From Pseudoalteromonas carrageenovora IAM 12662 (GTDB lineage: Bacteria > Pseudomonadota > Gammaproteobacteria > Enterobacterales > Alteromonadaceae), in the NCBI RefSeq assembly GCF_900239935.1, contig NZ_LT965928.1:2435520-2499519 (forward strand): DNA of 64,000 nt, read 5' to 3'. A program made the translations under genes and the position numbers. The number at the start of each line of letters is the position of its first letter. The stretch's first letter is position 1. Of the stretch, positions 46,487 through 56,282 are shown in pieces. Under the pieces are notes generated by a model. It saw nothing but the letters and a program-made list of their open reading frames with translations, searched no databases and had not been told where the DNA came from.

Positions 46487-47146
46487 TTATTTATCAGCTA
46501 GCTTCTTTTTAAGTTCGGCTAACTCATCATCTATCTTTTCATTTTTTTGTAAGTCTGCAATTTCGTCTGCTAATGTTTTCTTACCTAAGTCGTACGACTC
46601 TATTTGAGATTCTAGTCCATCAATTTTAGTTTCGTAGCGTTCAAAGCGATTAAGTGCATCTTCTACTTTAGAGCTATCAAGCGCTTTTTTCACTTCAAGG
46701 CGCGACTCAGCCGAGCGTTGACGTAAAATAATTGCCTTTTGACGTGACTTAGCATCAGCTAGCTTTTCTTGCAGCGTGGTGACTTCTTGCTGAAGTTTCT
46801 CAATATGAGACTCTACATGCTCAAGCTCACCTTCTACAGCAGCTGCGGCTTCAGCCGACTTTTGCTTTTCAAGCAATGCTGAGCGTGCTAAATCGTCGCG
46901 ATCTTTGCTAAGAGCTAGCTCGGCTTTATCTTGCCAATCACTTACTTGCGCCTTTAATGCTTCTGCACGACGTACAATTTCTTTTTTCTCAGCGAGTGTT
47001 TTAGCTGACGTAGAGCGTACCTCTACTAATGTGTCTTCCATCTCTTGGATAATAAGACGAACCATTTTTTCTGGGTCTTCTGCTTTATCTAAAATGGCAT
47101 TGATATTAGAATTAACAATGTCTGCAAAACGTGAAAAAATTCCCAT
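46487..47146 (-). CDS. pspA: Phage shock protein PspA
   Basis: Peripheral membrane protein of the ESCRT-III/Vipp1 family. It inhibits PspF in normal growth and builds scaffolds on damaged membrane under stress. The 219 residues are almost entirely coiled coil, with N-terminal MGIFSRFADIVNSNINAILDK forming the amphipathic helix and RLIIQEMEDTLVEVRS the family signature. It is first in pspABC-ycjXF, with a sigma-54-type promoter upstream and pspF divergent. Confidence 0.97.
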   Translation of the reverse strand: MGIFSRFADIVNSNINAILDKAEDPEKMVRLIIQEMEDTLVEVRSTSAKTLAEKKEIVRRAEALKAQVSDWQDKAELALSKDRDDLARSALLEKQKSAEAAAAVEGELEHVESHIEKLQQEVTTLQEKLADAKSRQKAIILRQRSAESRLEVKKALDSSKVEDALNRFERYETKIDGLESQIESYDLGKKTLADEIADLQKNEKIDDELAELKKKLADK

Positions 47147-47193
47147 AACATTTACCTCTGTAATTTAAACTTAGTTAGTCTGCTGTAACTAGT

Positions 47194-47209
47194 ATCAATA
47201 TGCTTGCCA
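47194..47209 (-). promoter_or_regulatory. Sigma-54-type promoter of the psp operon
   Basis: On the minus strand TGGCAAG-CATA-TTGAT matches the sigma-54 consensus TGGCAYG-N4-TTGCW, with GG and the -12 element correctly spaced; the -12 pair is GA rather than GC. It lies about 50 bp upstream of pspA and within the pspA/pspF intergenic region, where PspF would bind further upstream. Confidence 0.7.
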
Positions 47210-47332
47210 ACTTTTTAAAAACTAAAATACACTTTATTTTCATTAAGTTAAACTAAATATACAAATTCCTTTAGTTATCCTTAATTATGAAATACACTAA
47301 CTGTTAGTAAAAATGACCAAGAGTTAGGATAT

Positions 47333-48397
47333 ATGAGCCAATATCGCCAACAGGATAATTTACTCGGCCAATCTGATAGCTTTTTAGCTGTACTTGATCA
47401 GGTATCGCAGTTAGCTAATTTAGATAAACCGGTATTAATTATTGGTGAACGCGGTACGGGTAAAGAGCTCATCGCTGCGCGTTTACACTTTTTATCTAAA
47501 CGTTGGGATCAAAACTACGTAAAACTAAATTGTGCAGCCCTTAACGAAAACCTCCTCGAAAGCGAATTGTTTGGTCATGAAAGCGGTGCTTTTACCGGTG
47601 CAAGCAAACGCCATGAAGGCCGCTTTGAACGTGCCAATAGTGGCACTTTATTTTTAGATGAGCTGGCAAACACATCACCTATGGTACAAGAAAAGCTCCT
47701 ACGTGTAATAGAGTATGGCGAATTTGAACGTGTGGGCGGTAAGCAAACCGTAAAAGTTGATACCCGTTTAGTGTGTGCAACTAACGAAGATTTACCGCAC
47801 CTTGCACAGCAAGGTGAATTTAGAAGCGACTTACTTGACCGCTTAGCTTTTGATGTAATTACTCTGCCGCCACTGCGCGAACGTCAAGACGATATTATGT
47901 TACTTGCCGAGCAATTTGCGATGAACATGGCCCGCGACCTAGAGTGGGAGTTATTTAGTGGCTTTACCCGAAGCGCGACCGAAACCCTGTTAAGTTACGA
48001 TTGGCCAGGTAATATACGTGAGCTTAAAAATGTAGTTGAGCGCAGCTTATATCGCCATGGCAGCGAACATATTCCCGTTCATCAGATTATTTTAGACCCA
48101 TTTGAAAGCCGCTTTAGACCAAAAGCGCGTATTAAAGCCCCTATCCCAGCGCAAGTTGTTGCACAAGAGCCCGCTTTGGCTCCTGCGCCGAGTGCTTTAC
48201 CTAAAGCAGAGCCCGGGGAAGAAATACAGTTTCCGTGTAGCTTAAAAGAGCGTTCTAACGAGTTTGAAATAAATATGATTAATAAAGCACTCGAACATAG
48301 CCAATTTAATCAAAAGAAAACTGCAGAAGTACTTGGTTTAACGTATCATCAATTACGTGGTTATCTTAAAAAATACAACTTGTTGGATCAACAATAG
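47333..48397 (+). CDS. pspF: Phage shock operon transcriptional activator PspF
   Basis: A sigma-54 enhancer-binding protein. The 354 residues lack an N-terminal sensing domain, as in known PspF, and start directly with the AAA+ domain: Walker A GERGTGKE, the GAFTGA loop and the DLLDRLAFDVITLPPLRER region. A C-terminal Fis-type helix-turn-helix ends the protein. A Pro/Ala-rich linker (about 265-295) precedes it, which makes it longer than the E. coli protein (325). It is divergent from pspA and precedes sapA. Confidence 0.95.
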   Translation: MSQYRQQDNLLGQSDSFLAVLDQVSQLANLDKPVLIIGERGTGKELIAARLHFLSKRWDQNYVKLNCAALNENLLESELFGHESGAFTGASKRHEGRFERANSGTLFLDELANTSPMVQEKLLRVIEYGEFERVGGKQTVKVDTRLVCATNEDLPHLAQQGEFRSDLLDRLAFDVITLPPLRERQDDIMLLAEQFAMNMARDLEWELFSGFTRSATETLLSYDWPGNIRELKNVVERSLYRHGSEHIPVHQIILDPFESRFRPKARIKAPIPAQVVAQEPALAPAPSALPKAEPGEEIQFPCSLKERSNEFEINMINKALEHSQFNQKKTAEVLGLTYHQLRGYLKKYNLLDQQ

Positions 48398-48406
48398 TTA
48401 GAGGTT

Positions 48407-50020
48407 ATGCGGGTGCATAAATTATTACTTGTTTTGCTTGCCACCACTTTAGTTGGTTGCCTTGATAGCAAAGAAGAAATCATAGAAGAAAAAAACCAAG
48501 GGCTAGTTTATTGCGCTGAAGCTAACCCTGTGTCGTTTAACCCTCAAGTAACGACTACAGGTTCAACTATTGATATTATTGCCAATCAATTATACGACCG
48601 CTTAATTAGCATTGACCCCGTCACGGCCGAATTTAAAAGCGAGCTCGCTACCGATTGGAAAATTAGTAAAGATGGAAAGTCGGTAACCTTTACCCTTCGT
48701 AAAGACGTAAAGTTTCATACTACGTCGTATTTTACCCCATCGCGGGACTTTAATGCCGACGATATTATATTTACCTTCAGTCGATTATTTGACGTATATA
48801 ACCCATATCACTTTGTGGGCGATGCTAATTATCCGTATTTTCAAAGTGTGGGGATTGATCAGCTAATTCGTAAAATTGTTCGCGTGTCGGATTATCAAGT
48901 GCGTTTTGAACTGTTTAACCCTGAGAGCAGCTTTTTAGCGAATATGGCTACCGATTTTGCCGTGGTGCTTTCAGAAGAATACGCCATGCAGCTTAAAAAA
49001 AATAACCAAGAAAACTTATTCGATCAATACCCTATAGGCACTGGCCCTTATATTTATAAAGAGTACCGCCGCGACCATTTAGTGCGTTTTTACCGTAATC
49101 CGCTGTATTGGAAGCACGATGTAGCCCTTGAGCAATTGGTTTACGATATAACACCTAATGGCACCACCCGCATTGCAAAAATGCTAACTAAAGAATGTGA
49201 TATAACCGCTCACCCAAGTAGCGCACAACTCAGTATTTTGGCTCAGCGCGATGACATAAACGTAGAAAAAGAAACCAATTTAAATGTAGGTTATTGGGCT
49301 TTTAATACTGAACGAGCGCCATTTGACGATATTCGCGTACGCCAAGCACTGGCGCATGCTATAGACACCGATAAAATAATGCAGGCTGTTTATTACGGAA
49401 ATGGCACACGTGCACAATCTATTTTACCGCCAACATCGTGGGCATTTGAGCCACAAGAAGATATGCCTAGGTTTGACCCCGAACTTGCTAAAAAACTACT
49501 CATAGAAGCAGGCCTACCTAATGGCTTTGATATGACCATTTGGGCAATGCCAGTGAGCCGAATTTATAACCCTAATGCACGTAAAATGGCTGAGCTAATG
49601 CAAAGTGATTTACGAAAAGTAGGTGTTAACGTAAGTATTGTAGAGTACGAATGGAACACCTTTATTCAGCGCATTGGTGAACATCGCCACGACAGCGTAT
49701 TACTTGGTTGGGCCGCTGATACACCCGACCCAGATAACTTTTTTAGCCCACTATTAAGCTGCACCGCTACATTTAGCGGTAAAAACCCTGCAAATTGGTG
49801 TAATCCGCAATTTGATTTAATGCTTACACAAGCACTCGACACCACAGATTTAAACAAACGTAAAAAATACTACGAAGATGCACAAAGCTTAATAATTAAA
49901 GAGCTGCCATTACTGCCTTTAGCTCATGGTCTGCGTTTTCAAGCCAGTAGTGCCGATGTAGAGGGCATAACGCTTGGCCCATTTGGTGCTATTTCTCTTG
50001 CCAATGCGAGGAAAAAATAA
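48407..50020 (+). CDS. sapA: Peptide-type ABC transporter substrate-binding protein SapA
   Basis: Periplasmic family-5 extracellular solute-binding protein for the Sap transporter, linked in related bacteria to antimicrobial-peptide resistance and polyamine/potassium handling. The 537 residues carry a lipobox (LVGC, Cys18), so this version is probably membrane-anchored. FTFSRLFDVYNPYH and the late TPDPDNFFSPLLSCTA block are family segments. It starts 10 bp after pspF, so both may share a message, and its stop overlaps sapB (TAATG). Confidence 0.9.
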   Translation: MRVHKLLLVLLATTLVGCLDSKEEIIEEKNQGLVYCAEANPVSFNPQVTTTGSTIDIIANQLYDRLISIDPVTAEFKSELATDWKISKDGKSVTFTLRKDVKFHTTSYFTPSRDFNADDIIFTFSRLFDVYNPYHFVGDANYPYFQSVGIDQLIRKIVRVSDYQVRFELFNPESSFLANMATDFAVVLSEEYAMQLKKNNQENLFDQYPIGTGPYIYKEYRRDHLVRFYRNPLYWKHDVALEQLVYDITPNGTTRIAKMLTKECDITAHPSSAQLSILAQRDDINVEKETNLNVGYWAFNTERAPFDDIRVRQALAHAIDTDKIMQAVYYGNGTRAQSILPPTSWAFEPQEDMPRFDPELAKKLLIEAGLPNGFDMTIWAMPVSRIYNPNARKMAELMQSDLRKVGVNVSIVEYEWNTFIQRIGEHRHDSVLLGWAADTPDPDNFFSPLLSCTATFSGKNPANWCNPQFDLMLTQALDTTDLNKRKKYYEDAQSLIIKELPLLPLAHGLRFQASSADVEGITLGPFGAISLANARKK

Positions 50021-51054
50021 TGATCGTAGATTATATTTTACGTCGCCTTGGCTTATTGTTTTTTATGATTTTAATGCTCAGCGTTTTTACTTTTTCTCTC
50101 GCTTATTTGTTCCCTGGCGATCCATTAAGTAATTTAAGTGGTGTACCTAGCAGCAACTTCGCTCAGCATAGCGAACTTGAAGACAAATATTTATACAACA
50201 GCAATTACTTTATGCAGTACATTGCTTTTTTAGGGCGAATATTTCAAGGTGATTGGGGGCTGTCGTTTGCCTCTGGTGGCAGTGTATTTAGTCATATTTT
50301 TGATTTATTACCAGCAACGCTTGAACTTAGCTTATATGCACTTATTGTATCAATTGTGGTTGGTGTACCAGCAGGTATTTTAGGCTCTGGCTATCATAAA
50401 CGCTGGCCCGATAAACTCATAAACTCAACCACTATGGTGGGTTATTCTATTCCGGTATTTTGGCTTGCACTATTATTAATAATGATTTTTTCATTAAAGC
50501 TTGGCTGGTTTCCTATGTCGGGAAGAATGGGCTTACTTTATGAAATACCAGCAAGTACTGGGTTTATTTTAATTGATATTGCTTTAGCGGGCTTCCCCTA
50601 TAAAGGCATGGCTTTTGTAGATGCCCTGCGCCATTTAACACTCCCCACTATTGTACTGGCAATGTACCCTACAACGGTATTGGTGCGCTTTACACGTGAG
50701 TCTATGCTTAAAATAATGGATCAAAACTTTATTAAGACAGCCAGGGCAAAAGGCCTTAACCGGCGTCAACTTATCATGCACCATGCGCTTCGTAATGCAT
50801 TATTACCGGTTATAAAACAAATAGGTTTGCAATTTAGCACGCTAATTACCCTTGCCATGATCACCGAAGTTATTTTCTCGTGGCCAGGTATAGGCCGCTG
50901 GTTAATTGACAGTATTTATCAGCGCGACTTCCCGGCTATTCAAGGTGGTTTAATGGCAGTGTCTTTATTTGTTATATTAGCCACTATTATAGCTGAGCTT
51001 ACTTACACATTATTCGACCCACTCTCGCGGAACCAGGCCCATGGCAAAGTTTAA
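50020..51054 (+). CDS. sapB: Sap ABC transporter permease SapB
   Basis: Inner-membrane permease of the binding-protein-dependent type. The 344 residues have about six helices and the EAA motif with ARAKGLNRRQLIMHHALRN near residue 240, followed by TEVIFSWPGIG. It overlaps sapA by 1 bp and sapC by 14 bp. Confidence 0.92.
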   Translation: MIVDYILRRLGLLFFMILMLSVFTFSLAYLFPGDPLSNLSGVPSSNFAQHSELEDKYLYNSNYFMQYIAFLGRIFQGDWGLSFASGGSVFSHIFDLLPATLELSLYALIVSIVVGVPAGILGSGYHKRWPDKLINSTTMVGYSIPVFWLALLLIMIFSLKLGWFPMSGRMGLLYEIPASTGFILIDIALAGFPYKGMAFVDALRHLTLPTIVLAMYPTTVLVRFTRESMLKIMDQNFIKTARAKGLNRRQLIMHHALRNALLPVIKQIGLQFSTLITLAMITEVIFSWPGIGRWLIDSIYQRDFPAIQGGLMAVSLFVILATIIAELTYTLFDPLSRNQAHGKV

Positions 51055-51934
51055 TTTATTTTCTGAAGAGTCGAATAAATCGCCACTTGCGCGATTTTGG
51101 CGAAAATTTAAAAATAACCACCCCGCTCTTGTGGGTTTATGGATTTTTATGGCGTTTGCTTTATTAGCAGCCAGTGCGCCATTTTTAGCGCCTTATGGTG
51201 TAAATCAACAACATAGCGATGCCTTACTCATTCCACCTTCGTGGCGTGAAATGGGCGATGTGCGCTTTATTTTAGGCACCGATGATTTAGGCCGAGATGT
51301 TCTCTCTCGTTTAATGAATGGCGCAACCTATACGTTTGGATTGTCTGTGGTCGCCGCCTTATTAACGACGATTATTGGTGTTTTAGTGGGTACTTTTGCA
51401 GGTATTAGCCGAGGCCTTCGTTCAAGCTTTTTAAACCATTTACTTGATATAACGCTCTCAATACCTTCTTTATTATTGGCAATAATTATAATAGCCATAC
51501 TTGGCCCAGGTTTAATGAATACCGTATGGGCAATTATATTAGCGCTACTGCCACAGTTTATTCACTCGGTTCGTAACTTAATTGTTGATGAGCTGAGTAA
51601 AGATTACATCACCGCGTTTAAGCTAGATGGCGCATCTAACTGGCATATTATATCGCGGGGAATTTTTCCAAATATTTACGAGCACATTGTGGTTATTTTC
51701 ACTATGGCGCTTTCTACCGCAATATTGGATATTTCTGCCCTTGGCTTTTTAAAGTTGGGTGCACAGCCTCCCACAACCGAATGGGGCGCAATTTTAGCTG
51801 AAAACTTAGGCCTGATTTATTTAGCACCTTGGACGGTAGCTTTGCCCGGTGTACTGTTATTTTTAGCCGTATTATCTACCAATTTAGTAGGTGATGGCCT
51901 GCGACAAGTGCTTAAAGCACGTAAGGCAGATTAA
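51041..51934 (+). CDS. sapC: Sap ABC transporter permease SapC
   Basis: Second permease (297 residues) of the DppC/OppC type, with an N-terminal cytoplasmic segment, about six helices and the LGTDDLGRDVLSRLMNGA signature. It overlaps the end of sapB and ends 1 bp before sapD. Confidence 0.92.
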   Translation: MAKFNLFSEESNKSPLARFWRKFKNNHPALVGLWIFMAFALLAASAPFLAPYGVNQQHSDALLIPPSWREMGDVRFILGTDDLGRDVLSRLMNGATYTFGLSVVAALLTTIIGVLVGTFAGISRGLRSSFLNHLLDITLSIPSLLLAIIIIAILGPGLMNTVWAIILALLPQFIHSVRNLIVDELSKDYITAFKLDGASNWHIISRGIFPNIYEHIVVIFTMALSTAILDISALGFLKLGAQPPTTEWGAILAENLGLIYLAPWTVALPGVLLFLAVLSTNLVGDGLRQVLKARKAD

Positions 51935-52927
51935 ATGCAATTACTTGATGTTCGTAACTTAACGATTGAACTACGCACCTCTGAGACGGTAATTAGAGCC
52001 GTAGACAGAGTGAGTTTTAGCCTAAAAGAAGGTGAAGTACATGCACTTGTAGGTGAGTCTGGTTCAGGTAAAAGCTTAATAGCAAAAGCTATTATTGGCG
52101 TATTAAACGAACGCTGGCATATAACAGCCGACCGTATACACTGGCGCGGTGTTGATTTAATGCGCTTAAGCCCAGAGCAGCGCCGTAAAATAGTAAGCCA
52201 AGACATCGCCATGATTTACCAAGATCCAAGTAGATGCCTTGACCCTACCGCAAAAATATTTGACCAAATAGCCGAAACACTGCCTGAAGTTGCTCGCAAA
52301 GGTTTCTTTTTAAAGCGCAACCGCGAGAGAAAAGACCGCGTAAAAGCACTTATTCATAAGGTCGGTATTAAAAATCACGAAGCTGTACTTAGTAGTTACC
52401 CGCATGAGCTCTCAGAGGGCGTGTGCCAAAAAGTAATGATTGCCATGGCCATTGCTCGTACGCCTAAGCTTTTAATTGCTGATGAGCCTACTACAGCGCT
52501 TGAAAGCACCACACGCGCGCAAGTTTTTAGATTACTAAAAAGCTTAAACCAACTTAAAAACATGTCTATTTTGATGATATCCCATGAACTTGAAGAAATT
52601 GCCCATTGGTCACACGGCATCCATGTTTTGTATTGCGGACAAATGGTAGAAGCAGGCCCTACTCATCAAATATTTAAACAACCTAGACATCCATATACAC
52701 AAGCGCTATTAAAAAGCTTGCCCGACTACGAGCAAGGCTTAGCCCATAAAGAGCCGTTTTATGCGCTTAAAGGTACTATTCCTACATTACAACATTTGCC
52801 TATTGGCTGCCGATTGGGGCCGCGTTGCCCACAAGCACAAAAAGCATGTGTCGTTACACCCGCTTTAACTAAGCATCATGGTCATAGTTATGCGTGTCAC
52901 TTTCCGCTAATTAAGGACATGAAGTAA
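51935..52927 (+). CDS. sapD: Sap ABC transporter ATPase SapD
   Basis: First ATPase (330 residues) of the Sap complex. Walker A GESGSGKS and Walker B LLIADEPTTALE are present; the signature reads LSEGVCQKVMIAMA, a deviation shared with E. coli SapD (LTEGECQ). The C-terminal oligopeptide/dipeptide transporter tail PIGCRLGPRCPQAQKAC has conserved cysteines, which hold a Fe-S cluster in related DppD. The stop overlaps sapF by 1 bp. Confidence 0.92.
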   Translation: MQLLDVRNLTIELRTSETVIRAVDRVSFSLKEGEVHALVGESGSGKSLIAKAIIGVLNERWHITADRIHWRGVDLMRLSPEQRRKIVSQDIAMIYQDPSRCLDPTAKIFDQIAETLPEVARKGFFLKRNRERKDRVKALIHKVGIKNHEAVLSSYPHELSEGVCQKVMIAMAIARTPKLLIADEPTTALESTTRAQVFRLLKSLNQLKNMSILMISHELEEIAHWSHGIHVLYCGQMVEAGPTHQIFKQPRHPYTQALLKSLPDYEQGLAHKEPFYALKGTIPTLQHLPIGCRLGPRCPQAQKACVVTPALTKHHGHSYACHFPLIKDMK

Positions 52928-53688
52928 TGCAGCCACTGTTAAAAGTACAAGCTCTTTGTAAAACCTTTAATGTACGCGCAGGGCTTTTTACTCGCAAAAA
53001 GTTTGAGGTACTTAAAAATATTTCATTTTGCGTAGGCAAAGGTGAAAGTATCGCCATAATTGGCGAAACCGGTGCAGGTAAAAGTACATTAGCTAAGCTG
53101 CTTTCGGGCGCTGATAACGCAGATAGCGGGCAAATTTTACTCGAAAATATTATTATTGAAGATAACGGCGTACGCGATAATCAATGTCGGCATATCCGCA
53201 TGATTTTTCAAGACTCAGGTGCCTCGCTTAATCCTGGTTTAACCATAGGTGAAATGCTTAACGATTGCCTGCAGTACAATACCGAATTTGATACAGCTCA
53301 GCGTGATGAAAAAATAGATGCCACGCTTTCTAAAGTAGGTTTATTAATCGATCATAAACATTATTACCCGCATATGTTTAGTGTGGGGCAATTACAGCGT
53401 GTAGCGTTTGCTAGAGCTTTAATTTTAGATCCGAAGGTAATTGTACTCGATGAAGCGGTTTCGTCTTTAGATCCTTCGATACGCGCTCAAATCGTAAATT
53501 TATTACTTAAACTACAGCGTGATACAGGCCTTACTTATGTCATGATCACCCATCATCTAAGTTTAGTTCGCCATATTAGCGATTTGGTAGTCGTGCTTGA
53601 TAAAGGTGAAGTGGTGGAATACGGCCGCACTAAAGAGGTATTTCAAAACCCACAATCAAAAGTTACACAACGTTTATTAAGCTGCTAA
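52927..53688 (+). CDS. sapF: Sap ABC transporter ATPase SapF
   Basis: Second ATPase (253 residues), with Walker A GETGAGKST, signature FSVGQLQRVAFARAL and Walker B VIVLDEAVSSLD. It is the last gene of sapABCDF. A long hairpin follows 33 bp downstream. Confidence 0.92.
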   Translation: MQPLLKVQALCKTFNVRAGLFTRKKFEVLKNISFCVGKGESIAIIGETGAGKSTLAKLLSGADNADSGQILLENIIIEDNGVRDNQCRHIRMIFQDSGASLNPGLTIGEMLNDCLQYNTEFDTAQRDEKIDATLSKVGLLIDHKHYYPHMFSVGQLQRVAFARALILDPKVIVLDEAVSSLDPSIRAQIVNLLLKLQRDTGLTYVMITHHLSLVRHISDLVVVLDKGEVVEYGRTKEVFQNPQSKVTQRLLSC

Positions 53689-53721
53689 TGCAGTTTTTTG
53701 TAATGTAAGCGCATTTTAGAA

Positions 53722-53756
53722 GGTCTTGTTATTAACTTTTACTTTTTAACAAGACC
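53722..53756 (+). terminator. Hairpin after sapF, directly before the VOC gene
   Basis: GGTCTTGTTA and TAACAAGACC form a perfect 10-bp stem with a 15-nt loop, followed by GTTT and, after one more base, the next gene's ATG at 53762. It could end the sap message or reduce translation of the next gene. The U-run is short, so it may be a weak terminator or attenuator. Confidence 0.55.
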
Positions 53757-53761
53757 GTTTC

Positions 53762-54244
53762 ATGCTCAAGCACACACTACTTTGTATTACTCCCTTACTG
53801 CTTTTATCTGCCTCTGCTATTGCCGATACCCCTAACAAAGTTAAAAACTGGGTTGGCGGAATCGATCATTTAGGTTTAACTGTTTCAGATTTAGATTCAT
53901 CTAAAGTGTTTTTTACTGATGTACTTGGTTTTAAAGTGCTGGGAAATGATCCGACTTATCCTGCTTACTTTTTATCTAACAAAAAAATAACCATTACATT
54001 GTGGCGAGTTAAGAATGATAAAAAACGTGTAGAGTTTAATCGAGCAAAGAATGTGGGCCTACACCATTTAGCACTCAGTGTTGAGAGTATTGAAAAGTTA
54101 AGCGAGCTGTATAAACACTTAAAAATGCAAAATAATATTACTATAGAATTTGCACCAGAGAATTTAGGTAAAGGCCCTACGCAGCACATGATGATAAGAG
54201 AGCCTAGCGGTAATCGGATTGAGTTTATTGCGAGGCCTATCTAG
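53762..54244 (+). CDS. Exported VOC (glyoxalase/bleomycin-resistance fold) protein
   Basis: 160 residues with a clear signal peptide (about 1-21, cleavage near IADTP) followed by one VOC domain: GGIDHLGLTVSDLDSSKVFF, NVGLHHLALSVESIEKL and REPSGNRIEFIARPI. The two histidines and the terminal glutamate match the metal-binding pattern of the fold. Most VOC proteins are cytoplasmic; an exported one is less common. The substrate is unknown. There is no recognisable ribosome site before the ATG; a hairpin occupies that place. Confidence 0.8.
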   Translation: MLKHTLLCITPLLLLSASAIADTPNKVKNWVGGIDHLGLTVSDLDSSKVFFTDVLGFKVLGNDPTYPAYFLSNKKITITLWRVKNDKKRVEFNRAKNVGLHHLALSVESIEKLSELYKHLKMQNNITIEFAPENLGKGPTQHMMIREPSGNRIEFIARPI

Positions 54245-54293
54245 CCCCGTAAAATGATTAGTATTATAGGCCCCCCTAATTCAAGACAATAAA

Positions 54294-54314
54294 AAAGGCG
54301 CTCAAGGCGCCTTT
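54294..54314 (-). terminator. Terminator after ppiD
   Basis: AAAGGCGC and GCGCCTTT pair around a 5-nt loop, with an extra A-run (T-run on the minus strand). It sits about 20 bp past the ppiD stop and between convergent genes. Confidence 0.85.
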
Positions 54315-54334
54315 AGTATGCTTGCTAAAACAAC

Positions 54335-56236
54335 TTATTCAGCCGCTTGCTCAACAAGTGGTAAGTTAAGCTCAGCTTGTGCTTTTAGCGCTTCAATAAA
54401 TACCATGTAGTTTTTATTAGCTTGCGCCATAGTAATTGTTTGCTTAGTTTGTGCATCAATGTTTTCTGCAACTTGTGCATCAGTCACCGATTTAAGCGCA
54501 ACAATTGCTGAGTCACCATTATTTAAATCAACAATATCAACCACTGCAGAATCTGCTGGGTGAGCCATTTTAAACGCTTGCGTTACAATAGCTGGCGATA
54601 CAGTGTAGCTTTGACGCGTTAATTGCCCTTCTTGGCGAACTGTTAAGCTTTGCTCTTGTGCAACTTCATTTAAACTCTTACCTGCTTGTACTTGAGCGAA
54701 TAATTCACGCGCTTTACTTTTAGCAAGCTCTGATGATTTTTCGTTAACTAAGCGAGTTTTAATTTGCTCACTTACCTCTGTAAGAGGTTTAGTTGCTGCA
54801 GGTTTGTGTTCGTTAATACGAACAACAACTGCGTGCTCATCACCAAGTTCAATAACCTCAGAGTTTACTTTATCTTCGAGTAAATCAACTGATGTTAGCG
54901 CTGTAATAACCGCAGGGTTATTTAATGGCTCAGGAAGTGCGTTAAGCGCTAAAAGCTCTGTAGATTTAACTTCAACGTCTGCAGCTTCTGCGGCATCATC
55001 TAAACGGTCTGAAATTTCGAACGCTAATGCGCCCATTTCAGTTTGCTTCTCGTAAAATGCATCTACTTTTTCAGTTTGCTCAAGCTCAGCACGTAAATCT
55101 GCTTTAACATCGTCATACGCTTTTACTTGTTGTGGCTGAAGATCTGTAAGCTTAATAATGTGATAACCAAACTCAGATGCAACAACCTCTGAAAAGTCAC
55201 CTTTATTTTCAAGTGCAAAAGCTGCCTCTTCAAATGCAGGGTCCATTACATCACGCTCAATCCACTCAAGGTCGCCGCCCATTTCAGCGCTTACAATATC
55301 ATCAGACGATGACTCAGCAAGCTCTGCAAAGTCTGCACCTTGCTCAAGTTGAGCGTGTAGTGCGTTAGCTTTTTCTTTAGCTGCATCGTCGTCTTCACTG
55401 TTATCAATTAAGATATGCGATACACGGCGTTTTTCAGGCTCGATGTACTGCGCTTTATTTTGCTCGTAATACGCTTTTACATCATCCTCAGTTACCGACT
55501 CAACGTTAATATCTGACGCATTTAATTCAATATAATTTACTGAAATTAGCTCTGGCGATAAAAACTGTGAAGAGTTTAGGTCATAGTAATCAGAAATTTC
55601 TTGCTCTGATACTTCAATGTCTTTTGCTAGTGCTTCTTTGTTAACGACTAAGTAGTCGATGCTACGCGTTTGTTGCTGTAGTGCAATCGCACTCTTAAGC
55701 TCGCTTTCTAATGCAAAGTCAGTACCTGCTACAGCTGATACTAATTGGCTGCGCGTCATATCTTTACGAAGATATTCACGAAATGCATCTGGTTGAAAGT
55801 TCATTTGACGAATTACTTGTAAGTAACGGTCGTTATTAAACTTTTCGCCAATTTGAAAGTAAGGTAGTTCTAAAATGGTTTTACGAACGCTGTCGTCGCT
55901 CACGCGAAGGCCTAAATCTGCCGCTAATTGTGATTGCAATTCTTGTTGTACTAAGCGGTCAATTACACCTTGACGTATTTGTGCCATATAATTTGGATCG
56001 GCTGCAATTTGTGTAAAGTATTCACCAAATTGTTGCTCTAAACGGCTACGTTCGTTTTGATAAGCACGATTAAATTCGGTTTGGCTAATTTTAATTCCAT
56101 TTACTTCAGCAACGGGTTGTTCTGTGGTTTGACCTAAGTAACTACCGATCCCTGCTAAGGCAAAAGATAAAATCACCGCGCCTAAAATTATTTTGGCTAC
56201 AGGGCCTTGTGAGCCCTCTCTGATTTTCTCAAGCAT
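54335..56236 (-). CDS. ppiD: Periplasmic folding chaperone PpiD
   Basis: Membrane-anchored periplasmic chaperone near the Sec translocon. The 633 residues (E. coli 623) have a short cytoplasmic start (MLEKIREGSQGPVAKI), one helix (about 14-34), a SurA_N-type chaperone domain, a parvulin PPIase-like domain at about 265-365 (RRVSHILIDNSED to FGYHIIKLTDLQP) and a C-terminal helical domain. It follows hupB, the conserved lon-hupB-ppiD order, but with a terminator between. Confidence 0.95.
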   Translation of the reverse strand: MLEKIREGSQGPVAKIILGAVILSFALAGIGSYLGQTTEQPVAEVNGIKISQTEFNRAYQNERSRLEQQFGEYFTQIAADPNYMAQIRQGVIDRLVQQELQSQLAADLGLRVSDDSVRKTILELPYFQIGEKFNNDRYLQVIRQMNFQPDAFREYLRKDMTRSQLVSAVAGTDFALESELKSAIALQQQTRSIDYLVVNKEALAKDIEVSEQEISDYYDLNSSQFLSPELISVNYIELNASDINVESVTEDDVKAYYEQNKAQYIEPEKRRVSHILIDNSEDDDAAKEKANALHAQLEQGADFAELAESSSDDIVSAEMGGDLEWIERDVMDPAFEEAAFALENKGDFSEVVASEFGYHIIKLTDLQPQQVKAYDDVKADLRAELEQTEKVDAFYEKQTEMGALAFEISDRLDDAAEAADVEVKSTELLALNALPEPLNNPAVITALTSVDLLEDKVNSEVIELGDEHAVVVRINEHKPAATKPLTEVSEQIKTRLVNEKSSELAKSKARELFAQVQAGKSLNEVAQEQSLTVRQEGQLTRQSYTVSPAIVTQAFKMAHPADSAVVDIVDLNNGDSAIVALKSVTDAQVAENIDAQTKQTITMAQANKNYMVFIEALKAQAELNLPLVEQAAE

Positions 56237-56282
56237 TTGTTTATCTCTTTTTGATCAAGGTATTTTACCTTGTCACATGTAA

